NCBI GenBank assembly: GCA_947364965.1
Contig: CANAUU010000042.1
Span: 1 to 8,213 of the forward strand
Reading direction: 5' to 3'
DNA: 8,213 nt
Source: an uncultured Candidatus Saccharibacteria bacterium
GTDB taxonomy: Bacteria; Patescibacteriota; Saccharimonadia; Saccharimonadales; Saccharimonadaceae
The position numbers and the translations under genes are program-made. Positions 1 through 5,607 of this stretch are shown here, in pieces; the stretch's first letter is position 1, and each line of letters begins with the position of its first letter. The notes beneath the pieces were generated by a model, which worked only from the letters and a program-made list of their open reading frames with translations, did no database searches and was not told the origin of the DNA.

Positions 1-51
1 AGATCTACACGTACTGACACACTCTTTCCCTACATGACGCTCTTCCGATCT
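1..51 (+). other. Illumina P5/i5 sequencing adapter left on contig end (not genomic)
   Basis: The first 51 bases match the inner part of the Illumina P5 (TruSeq HT) adapter: AGATCTACAC at 1-10, an eight-base index GTACTGAC at 11-18 that I recognise as i5 index D508, and the read 1 primer site at 19-51 ending in GCTCTTCCGATCT. The only difference I see is T instead of C at position 35. Genomic sequence begins at 52. The altered base creates an ATG at 34-36, so a plus-strand reading frame that appears to start there is an artefact. The minus-strand gene that runs into this end is truncated by the adapter, not by biology. Confidence 0.97.
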
Positions 52-936
52 GGCGCCAAAATCTTTCAACCAAGTTTGGAGAGTTTTCTCAGCCTCATCA
101 GCAGATACAGTAGCAAAGGCGGATTGGTAGTTAATACCGTCAGAATTGGATTCAGTGAAAAGGCGGTCGAGGATCTTGATGGCGTAATTAGTATCAAGGA
201 GATTGGCAGCATGGAAATAGCGCGCGATGAGATCGGAATTCTGGAACTTGGGCGAGCCGTCCGGAAGTTCGATAACATAAATCATTGGCACGGTGTTGTA
301 TTTCTCAAAAAAACCCGAGGATTTTTGGTTGCGATAGCTCTGCATACAAATGACGCAGCCGGGGTCAAAGATATCAAGCGCGAGTGGGTTGCCGTCTTCA
401 TATTTCGTAGCAAAGGTGTAAGGCTCGACTAGGTAGTCCTCAGCATTCCAGGAATGAAAGCGATCGGGGATGTTGGCAAAAATCTCACCCCATTCGCTGA
501 ACCAGCGACCAGTCCATTCGAGCGGATTGGTCGGTTCGGCAGCATCAATACCGCAAACTTCGGCGCCGAGAGCACAACTGGCAGGCTGGGAAACATTGCA
601 AGTACCAAAAACCCAGAGTGCGAGGATAGCCTTCACGGCTTCAACTAGAGACCAGACGGTGATGACAATGATGAGGACCGCGCTAACCTCAATAGCAACA
701 CCGAGCGGTTTGACCCACTTCGGGTGTTTGAGGACAACTTTAGAGAGAAGAGTATTCTTGACGTCGTCTTTGAAATTAGTTTCGCATTTTTGGAGGGTGA
801 CTTTTTTGCCGACACAACCCCAAGACTTTTTGAAAACGGCCCAGTATTTTTTACCAATGTCGCGGCGGAAAATGCTGAGGAAGGCAACAAAAATACCAAC
901 CAAACAGAGGATAATGAATGCAGCAATACAAACCAT
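52..936 (-). CDS. Membrane protein with extracytoplasmic CxxC (thioredoxin/DsbA-like?) domain, C-terminus missing
   Basis: An open frame runs from ATG at 936 to the adapter junction (295 codons, no stop), so the C-terminus is absent. The predicted protein has a transmembrane helix at about residues 4-24, a lysine-rich loop at 25-78, a second helix at about 79-107, then a long soluble part. The positive-inside rule puts the loop in the cytoplasm and residues 110-295 outside. The outer part has cysteines at 113, 121 and 128 and a C-V-I-C motif at 194-197 (context DIFDPGCVICMQSY), followed by the strand-like TVPMIYVIEL at 215-224. A CxxC in an extracytoplasmic domain suggests a thiol-disulfide oxidoreductase, but a Val-Pro about 20 residues after CxxC is closer than in standard thioredoxins, so the fold is uncertain. 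The start fits exactly with a -10 box six bases upstream. The gene begins 39 bases after aspS with no terminator between, so readthrough is possible. I do not recognise the family by name. Confidence 0.75.
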
Positions 937-942
937 AAAATA

Positions 943-951
943 ATTATAGCA
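943..951 (-). promoter_or_regulatory. Extended -10 promoter (TGCTATAAT) for the CxxC membrane protein
   Basis: Read on the minus strand, TGCTATAAT ends six bases before the ATG at 936, which puts the expected transcription start on or next to the A of the start codon. No Shine-Dalgarno sequence is present between box and ATG. No good -35 is visible, as expected for an extended -10 (TGn) promoter. Confidence 0.6.
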
Positions 952-975
952 TACTCTAGGCGACGTGGCTTAGGG

Positions 976-2754
976 CTATTCTTCGTCTTGGTCGTCATCA
1001 TCATCGTCGTCGGAAATGATGGCGAGGTGAGCTTCTTCGAGCTGCTTATCATCAACGAAGGAAGGTGAGCTCATCATGAGATCGACGCCAGAGCCGTTTT
1101 TCGGGAAGGCGACGATGTCGCGAATGTTGGTAATTCCTTCGAGCACCATGAACATACGATCGATACCGAAGGCGCAGCCAGCGTGGGGAGGGGCGCCGAA
1201 TTTAAAGGCGTTTAGCATACCGCCGAAACGTTCAGCGACGTACTTTTCGTCATAACCGAGAATACCAAAAACTTCGTACATGATTTCTGGGTTATAGTTG
1301 CGGACAGCACCGGAACAGATTTCGTAGCCGTTCATCACCATGTCGTATTGGTCGGCGACAATATCCAATTTATTTTCGGTGTTGCGGAGGGTTTCGAGGC
1401 CACCTTTTGGCAGAGAGAAGGGGTTGTGGCCGAAGTCGAGCTTATTTGCGCCGTCATCCCATTCGTAGAACGGGAAGTCAACAATCCAGCAAAGGGCGAT
1501 TTTATTGTCATCTTTCAAACCGAGCGCGTCAGCAAAGGCAATGCGCATAGCGCCGAGGACTTTATTGACTTTCTTGCGCTCGTCAGCGCCGAAGAAGACA
1601 GCGTCGCCGTCTTTCGCGCCGGTGAGTTGCTGGATTGCGGCGATCTCCTCGTCTTTGAGGAACTTAGCAATTGGGCTACGGACGCTACCGTTTTCATAGA
1701 GAATGTAGGCAAGACCGCCAGCGCCGTTTTTGCGGGCAAGGGCGGTGAATTCGTCGATTTGCTTACGGGTGAAGCTAGCGCCGCCGGGGACGCAAATGGC
1801 TTTGACGCAAGGGGTCTGGAAAACTTTGAACTCAACGTCTTTCAGGGCGTCGGTAAGGTCTATAAGTTCGAGACCATAGCGAAGATCAGGCTTGTCAGTA
1901 CCGTAGGTTTCCATAGCCTCTTCGTATGAAATGCGGCGGACTTCGGGGGTAATAAGCTCTTTACCGGCGAATTTCGTGGCGAGGTCTTTGATGAGTGGCT
2001 CAACGGTCTGGCGAACGGTTTCGCCATCATCAACGAAGGACATTTCGCAGTCGAGCTGATAGAAGTCGCCATAAAGACGGTCAGCGCGCGGGTCTTCGTC
2101 GCGGAAGCAGGGGGCGATTTGGTAATAGCGCGGGATACCGCCAACCATCAATAGTTGTTTGAACTGTTGCGGAGCCTGAGGGAGAGCGTAGAATTGACCA
2201 GGATGAAGGCGGGATGGGACGAGAAAATCGCGGGCGCCTTCCGGAGAGGAGTTAGCAAGGATTGGGGTGGTAATTTCAATGAAATCATGTTCATCCATGT
2301 AGCGGCGCATGAAACGATAATACTCGGCGCGGCGTTCGAGCATATGAAGCATCGACGGGCGGCGCAGGTCGAGGAAACGATATTTCAAGCGCAGCTCCTC
2401 GCCAGAAGCGTCGCCTTCGTCATGAGTGTTGACCGGGAGCGGTTCGGAGCGGTTCACAAGTTCGAGTTTATCGACGACAATTTCGAGGTCGCCGGTTTCA
2501 ATGTTGGGGTTTTTGAGTTCGGGGGCACGTTCGCGGACAAGACCTTCGGCAGAGATGACGAATTCATCGCGCAAAGATTCGGCAGTTTTGAAAGCGTCGA
2601 CAACCTCTGGAGTAATGACAAGTTGAATAATTCCCTTGTGGTCGCGGAGGTCGATAAAGATAAGGCCGCCATGATCGCGGCGCGAATTGACCCAGCCAGC
2701 CACGTAGACTTTTTTGCCAATTTCAGTTTTTAGTTGTGTCGATAAGCTTCTCAT
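976..2754 (-). CDS. aspS: Aspartate--tRNA ligase (class II, bacterial type), possibly non-discriminating
   Basis: This enzyme charges tRNA-Asp (or tRNA-Asp and tRNA-Asn) with aspartate in the cytoplasm. At 592 residues it has the usual bacterial length. It has an N-terminal OB-fold anticodon-binding domain (about 1-105; GWVNSRRDHGG), class II motif 1 around 159-165, the segment SSPEGARDFLVPSR at 169-182, motif 2 FRDED at 217-221, a bacterial GAD insertion (about 305-415), and motif 3 around GIDR at 530-533. The loop usually reading GGGSxR is here CSGAVR (480-485). His28 sits where non-discriminating AspRS enzymes (for example Pseudomonas aeruginosa) have His and discriminating ones (E. coli) have Leu, which hints at a tRNA-Asn transamidation route. 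The protein ends in an odd acidic tail, seven Asp then Q-D-E-E (582-592). ATG at 2754 follows TATAAT by seven bases with no Shine-Dalgarno. The stop is TAG. Confidence 0.97.
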   Translation of the reverse strand: MRSLSTQLKTEIGKKVYVAGWVNSRRDHGGLIFIDLRDHKGIIQLVITPEVVDAFKTAESLRDEFVISAEGLVRERAPELKNPNIETGDLEIVVDKLELVNRSEPLPVNTHDEGDASGEELRLKYRFLDLRRPSMLHMLERRAEYYRFMRRYMDEHDFIEITTPILANSSPEGARDFLVPSRLHPGQFYALPQAPQQFKQLLMVGGIPRYYQIAPCFRDEDPRADRLYGDFYQLDCEMSFVDDGETVRQTVEPLIKDLATKFAGKELITPEVRRISYEEAMETYGTDKPDLRYGLELIDLTDALKDVEFKVFQTPCVKAICVPGGASFTRKQIDEFTALARKNGAGGLAYILYENGSVRSPIAKFLKDEEIAAIQQLTGAKDGDAVFFGADERKKVNKVLGAMRIAFADALGLKDDNKIALCWIVDFPFYEWDDGANKLDFGHNPFSLPKGGLETLRNTENKLDIVADQYDMVMNGYEICSGAVRNYNPEIMYEVFGILGYDEKYVAERFGGMLNAFKFGAPPHAGCAFGIDRMFMVLEGITNIRDIVAFPKNGSGVDLMMSSPSFVDDKQLEEAHLAIISDDDDDDDQDEE

Positions 2755-2761
2755 AGAGATT

Positions 2762-2809
2762 ATTATAGCATAAATCTTCGGTTTATACTATAATTGCCCT
2801 CGCACTCGG
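2762..2809 (-). promoter_or_regulatory. aspS promoter with CGAAG-centred inverted repeat (module copy C)
   Basis: Minus-strand order is CCGAG (2805-2809), ATTAT, an inverted repeat with arms ATAAA/TTTAT (2770-2774 and 2782-2786 on the plus strand) around CCGAAGA, then the extended -10 TGCTATAAT (2762-2770). TATAAT ends seven bases before the aspS ATG. The same arrangement occurs twice upstream of the PF04020 gene, with different arm sequences. The -10 call is firm. The role of the inverted repeat is inferred. Confidence 0.6.
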
Positions 2810-2824
2810 TTCACTATAACAAAA

Positions 2825-2889
2825 AGGAACAGCCATATTGTAAAATGTAGTTAGCAAACAACTAATAATTACAAGAAAGGACTGTTCCT
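2825..2889. repeat. 8-bp inverted repeat AGGAACAG / CTGTTCCT flanking an AT-rich segment
   Basis: AGGAACAG at 2825-2832 is matched by its reverse complement CTGTTCCT at 2882-2889, 49 bases apart. The segment between holds a plus-strand TAAAAT box (about 2841-2846) and a Shine-Dalgarno-like AAGAAAGGA (2873-2881), followed after eight bases by ATG at 2890. This is the only place in the window with such a ribosome-binding site. It could be the eroded end of an insertion sequence or a regulatory hairpin. Confidence 0.4.
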
Positions 2890-2993
2890 ATGAATAGTTT
2901 AGCAGATTTGCCTCTGGGGTGGAAGCATTGAAAAAGCTGACGTCAGGAAAATGACGCTTTATACTTCCATTGTAGCACACTTTGCGAAAAATG
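2890..2993 (+). pseudogene. Possible relic of a plus-strand coding start (transposase-like?), two in-frame TGA stops
   Basis: ATG at 2890 has a Shine-Dalgarno-like sequence eight bases upstream and opens a 13-codon frame (MNSLADLPLGWKH) ending at TGA 2929-2931. The same frame has a second TGA at 2938-2940 and then stays open, reading RQENDALYFHCSTLCEKCQG, with a CxxC pair and an extra upstream Cys like a small zinc-binding motif. It then enters the 3' end of the binding-protein gene on the other strand. A degraded insertion-sequence gene would explain the Shine-Dalgarno signal, the inverted repeat in front of it and the plus-strand orientation. I cannot match it to a family, and chance is a real alternative. 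Confidence 0.22.
2921..2968 (-). terminator. Possible terminator hairpin downstream of the solute-binding protein gene
   Basis: Minus-strand RNA from this stretch can fold through an outer stem GGAAG/CTTCC and an inner stem of AAGC/GCTT and GTCA/TGAC around the loop TTTTCC. The inner stem is followed by CTTTTTC. It lies 26 bases past the TGA stop of the binding-protein gene and before the aspS promoter. The stem is interrupted by a four-base bulge, so this is a moderate-to-weak call. Confidence 0.35.
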
Positions 2994-4724
2994 TCAAGGT
3001 GTGCGGTTTTTGGTGGCTTTGTTGACTGCCCAATATTCGACGTCGACGAAACGGTCAGTTGCGTAGACAAGGCGGTCATCTTCGGAGAAAGCGCGGACGT
3101 TTTTGTTGAAATAATAGACAAGGCTGGACTGGTAAATACCGATGGCAGGAACGTCGTTGACCCAGCGGTTGAGGAAGGTCTCGTATTTCTGGATGCGGGC
3201 AGATTCATCCATGGAAGTGCGGGCGCCAAGAATGAGGTCATCGACGAGAGCGTTGGCGTAATTGGAGAGGTTGAGACCAGTGGCGGAGGCTTGCGAAGAG
3301 TGATAGTAGGCGAAAAGATCCGGATCGGCGCCGAGCTCGACTTCGTAGAGCAAGATGTCGTAATTACGCTGGCGGATGACGTTGACGAAAAACTCCTGAC
3401 CAGGGTTGGAGATGTCTAGATCAACGTTGAAACCGAGGTTTTCGAGCTGGGTTTTTAGCATAGCAGCGAGTTCTGGGAAATAACCGGAGTTGGTCGTAGC
3501 GAGGCGAATAGTGCGACCGGTGAGACCGGCATCGGCGATGGTGGCTTTGGCGGATTCGAGGTTATATTCAGGGAGAGCAGGATATTCGCTGAGTTCTATT
3601 TCGGATTTCAAAATTGGATAGTTCAACGGGTATTCATCGCCCAAGACAGAGCGAACGGCGGACATGTCGATGCCGCGCTGAATAGCCTGACGAATGGAGA
3701 CATTGTTGAGGAGCGGGCTAGTCGTGTTTAGGAAGGCGAAGACGCCGCTGGCGATGGCGGTTTGTTTTTCGTAGATGAGGTCGGAGGAGAGTTGGTCGCG
3801 ATAAACGGCAGAAAGCTCGGCAGTGGCGGTGACATCGCTGGAAGAGATGGCGCGGACGATTTCATCGGCACTAGAGTAAGTGTGGATGGCGAAACTGCTC
3901 AACATCGGCTTAGCTTTGTAATAATAGTCATTAGCGGCAAGGTAAACAATGCGTTCGCCATCTCCGGAAACACTCTGCATGGCGTTGAAGGTGAAAGCGC
4001 CGCTCGTGACAGGGTTAGTGCTGAAGTTGTGTTCGAGAAGTTGACCCGGGGCAACATCAGCAAGGATGTGCGAGGGGAGGATGGGGATGTTTAGAGTCGC
4101 ATCAAAGTCGGCATAGGCGGAAGGGAGGGCAAAAACGAGGGTTTCACCAACGCGCTCAACAGTGACACCGGAGAAATTGGAGGAGAATGAGGTATTGATG
4201 GTAGGGTCCTTGGTCAGGTTGACGGTGTAGAGGACGTCATCGAGGGTGATTGGTTCCCCGTCAGACCACTTCAGCCCGTCTTTCAGAGTGACGGTCCAGA
4301 CTTTACCGGTGTTGTCAGGCGTGATTGAGGCGGCGAGTCCAAGACCGACATGACCGGAGTAGTCGATGGTTGAGAGAGTGGAGAAAAGCAGCTTTGAGAG
4401 GACCTTCTCACTGGTCGTGGTGGCAAAAAGCGGGTTCAGAGAATTGACATTACCAATGGTAGCTTCGATGTAGGTGCCGCCGTCGACGTAGGCCTGGACG
4501 GAGTAGGATTGAGTATACCAGAAGGCTTGGGTTAGGGCAAGCGAGGTGATGACGATGATAAGCAGACACCATTCAAGGATAAGAAGACGCACACGGCGCG
4601 CGTGAGGGAGGCGTTTGATGAGGTTTTCTTGGATGTGTTCCTGAGTCTCTTCCTTGGCGCGCTCGGAAAAAACTTCCCAGCGTTTCGCTAGTTTTTGCCC
4701 ACGCTTTTTGGTAGTAGGTTTCAT
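2994..4724 (-). CDS. Family 5 (OppA/DppA-like) extracellular solute-binding protein, transmembrane-anchored
   Basis: The 576-residue protein looks like the substrate receptor of a peptide/nickel-type ABC importer (SBP_bac_5). Diagnostic stretches are SLNPLF at 95-100, VWTVTLKDGLKWSDGEPIT at 142-160 followed by LDDVLYTV at 161-168, VSIRQAIQRGIDM at 342-354, and YDILLYEVELGADPD at 455-469. It starts with about 46 hydrophilic, mostly basic residues and then one membrane helix (about 47-69). The lone cysteine (Cys53) lies inside that helix and not in a lipobox at its end, so anchoring by the uncleaved helix is more likely than by lipid, leaving the binding domain outside. No permease or ATPase gene is beside it, so partner and substrate are unknown. 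ATG at 4724 is 34 bases after the secG stop, so the two may share a transcript. The stop is TGA. Confidence 0.9.
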   Translation of the reverse strand: MKPTTKKRGQKLAKRWEVFSERAKEETQEHIQENLIKRLPHARRVRLLILEWCLLIIVITSLALTQAFWYTQSYSVQAYVDGGTYIEATIGNVNSLNPLFATTTSEKVLSKLLFSTLSTIDYSGHVGLGLAASITPDNTGKVWTVTLKDGLKWSDGEPITLDDVLYTVNLTKDPTINTSFSSNFSGVTVERVGETLVFALPSAYADFDATLNIPILPSHILADVAPGQLLEHNFSTNPVTSGAFTFNAMQSVSGDGERIVYLAANDYYYKAKPMLSSFAIHTYSSADEIVRAISSSDVTATAELSAVYRDQLSSDLIYEKQTAIASGVFAFLNTTSPLLNNVSIRQAIQRGIDMSAVRSVLGDEYPLNYPILKSEIELSEYPALPEYNLESAKATIADAGLTGRTIRLATTNSGYFPELAAMLKTQLENLGFNVDLDISNPGQEFFVNVIRQRNYDILLYEVELGADPDLFAYYHSSQASATGLNLSNYANALVDDLILGARTSMDESARIQKYETFLNRWVNDVPAIGIYQSSLVYYFNKNVRAFSEDDRLVYATDRFVDVEYWAVNKATKNRTP

Positions 4725-4733
4725 GGTCTAGTT

Positions 4734-4739
4734 ATTCTA
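4734..4739 (-). promoter_or_regulatory. Possible -10 box (TAGAAT) before the solute-binding protein gene
   Basis: TAGAAT on the minus strand ends nine bases before the ATG at 4724, inside the 34-base gap after secG. It departs from TATAAT at one base and has no TG extension, so it is weaker than the boxes of the other genes. Transcription from the secG promoter is an alternative. Confidence 0.35.
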
Positions 4740-4758
4740 CCCTTACACCTTTAGCTTT

Positions 4759-4989
4759 CTACGCTGTTGGGATTAATAATAGTGCCAGAATCGACAAGAC
4801 GAAAACCACAACACAGACGACCGTTGCATTAAAAAGCGAACGTTCAAGACCGCGACGAGTCGTGTAAAGCTCGCCAGAGCTACCAAAACCAGCGCCCAAG
4901 GACGCGCCGCGCTGTTGCAAGAGAATTAGCAAAATCGACAAAGCGGCAGAAACGAACGTAATACTCTCTAATAGTGTTCCCAAATTCAT
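4759..4989 (-). CDS. secG: Preprotein translocase subunit SecG
   Basis: SecG is the small auxiliary subunit of the SecYEG channel in the cytoplasmic membrane and aids SecA-driven export. The 76-residue protein has the family layout: a first membrane helix at about 5-24, the conserved polar loop LLQQRGASLGAGFG at 23-36, the segment TTRRGLER at 43-50, and a second helix at about 54-73. Length and motif order are normal. ATG at 4989 follows TATAAT by six bases with no Shine-Dalgarno at usable distance (a GGGGAG lies upstream of the -10 and so would not be in the mRNA). It may be transcribed with the solute-binding protein gene that begins 34 bases after its TAG stop. No functional link between the two is implied. 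Confidence 0.95.
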   Translation of the reverse strand: MNLGTLLESITFVSAALSILLILLQQRGASLGAGFGSSGELYTTRRGLERSLFNATVVCVVVFVLSILALLLIPTA

Positions 4990-4995
4990 GTTCTT

Positions 4996-5024
4996 ATTAT
5001 ACTCCCCTGTCTTATGAAAATCAA
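4996..5024 (-). promoter_or_regulatory. secG promoter: TTGATT - 17 bp - TATAAT
   Basis: The minus strand reads TTGATT (plus-strand 5019-5024), a 17-base spacer and TATAAT (4996-5001). The box ends six bases before the ATG at 4989. This is the one protein-gene promoter here with a recognisable -35, and the only TATAAT without an upstream TGn, which fits the two elements substituting for each other. Confidence 0.7.
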
Positions 5025-5078
5025 GGTCGGATTATGACGTTTGAAGATTGAACTTGCTGAGCTCGTGGATGTCAATGG

Positions 5079-5450
5079 TTAGTTGATAAGGAAGTTCATG
5101 ACGGCGTTGATGATGCTCATGATGATGCTGGAGAGAACGGCGCCCCAGACATCCATTTCAACGCCGGGAAGGAGGTAGATGGTAAGAATGACCATGATGA
5201 TGTTGATAATGATGGTCGAAAGACCCATAGTTAGGATAGCGAGCGGGAGGGCAAGCATTTTGACGAGAGGTTTGATGATGGAATTGATAAGGGAGAAGAT
5301 GAGGCCAGCGACCGCAAAGAGCACCCAGGCGTATTTATAAATTGAGGAGCTATCTGGGTTGATGGTGCCGAGCCAAGTAATACAAAAATACATGCCGATA
5401 CTCGAAGCGAGCCAGCGCAAAATGAAGGCAAAAATTTGTCGTTTAATCAT
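5079..5450 (-). CDS. Four-helix membrane protein, PF04020 (phage holin 4_2 / YvlD-like) family
   Basis: The 123-residue protein is almost entirely hydrophobic, with four predicted membrane helices at about 5-27, 38-60, 65-94 and 100-122. The family signature is visible as NSIIKPLVKMLALP at 56-69 and LAILTMGLSTIIIN at 70-83. Despite the 'mycobacterial 4TM phage holin' label used in databases, PF04020 proteins are widespread chromosomal membrane proteins, some under envelope-stress control. No lysis role or prophage neighbour is seen here, so the function is unknown. ATG at 5450 lies six bases after TGATATAAT with no Shine-Dalgarno. A second similar promoter lies about 70 bases further upstream. 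The stop is TAA at 5079-5081. Confidence 0.85.
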   Translation of the reverse strand: MIKRQIFAFILRWLASSIGMYFCITWLGTINPDSSSIYKYAWVLFAVAGLIFSLINSIIKPLVKMLALPLAILTMGLSTIIINIIMVILTIYLLPGVEMDVWGAVLSSIIMSIINAVMNFLIN

Positions 5451-5456
5451 GTATAT

Positions 5457-5494
5457 ATTATATCATACTTCGTATGTATAATTTCGCCACTCGG
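5457..5494 (-). promoter_or_regulatory. Proximal promoter of the PF04020 gene with CGAAG-centred inverted repeat (module copy B)
   Basis: Minus-strand order is CCGAG (5490-5494), ATTAT, the perfect inverted repeat CATAC-GAA-GTATG (5464-5476) and TGATATAAT (5457-5465). The -10 ends six bases before the ATG at 5450, so the mRNA is predicted to be leaderless. The repeat overlaps the TG of the extended -10. Confidence 0.6.
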
Positions 5495-5517
5495 AAAAGG
5501 AAAATATTTTCCTTTTC
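5494..5517. repeat. Perfect 24-bp palindrome between the two PF04020-gene promoters
   Basis: The 24 bases read the same on both strands: GAAAAGGAAAAT and its reverse complement ATTTTCCTTTTC, with no spacer. As RNA it would form a hairpin of about ten pairs with an ATAT loop and a U-rich 3' arm. It lies 91 bases past the uvrC stop and downstream of the distal promoter. It could end uvrC transcripts, attenuate transcription from the distal promoter, or be a dimeric protein's binding site. Choosing among these is not possible from sequence alone. Confidence 0.6.
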
Positions 5518-5529
5518 TCTCGTTGGCTT

Positions 5530-5574
5530 ATTATATCATAGAACTTCGTTCTAGAAATAATGACGTCGGCTCGG
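5530..5574 (-). promoter_or_regulatory. Distal promoter upstream of the PF04020 gene with CGAAG-centred inverted repeat (module copy A)
   Basis: Minus-strand order is CCGAG (5570-5574), ATTAT, the perfect inverted repeat TAGAAC-GAA-GTTCTA (5539-5553) and TGATATAAT (5530-5538). No start codon follows at six to seven bases, unlike the other boxes. Transcripts would start near 5523 and carry a leader of about 70 bases containing the 24-bp palindrome. It may be a second promoter for the PF04020 gene or a leftover copy. Confidence 0.45.
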
Positions 5575-5607
5575 AAGAAATATGAAATCTGTTGTTGGTG
5601 CTGGGAA

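Noticed and set aside
34..432. Plus-strand open frame of 132 codons at the contig end
   Set aside because: Its ATG lies inside the adapter and exists only because of one altered base. It is antisense to the better supported 295-codon frame with membrane helices and a promoter.
1348..1929. Long plus-strand frame of 193 codons antisense to aspS
   Set aside because: It is a mirror of the codon pattern of aspS, with no promoter and no recognisable protein. The same holds for 2155-2733, 2982-3419 and 3762-4094.
2890..2996. Alternative genetic code in which TGA is read as an amino acid (two TGAs in the plus-strand relic)
   Set aside because: The six clear genes have no internal TGA and the binding-protein gene ends naturally at TGA. 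Recoding would extend it into non-coding sequence.
5079..5450. Prophage or lysis cassette suggested by the holin-family label
   Set aside because: PF04020 members are ordinary chromosomal membrane proteins, and no endolysin or phage gene is nearby.
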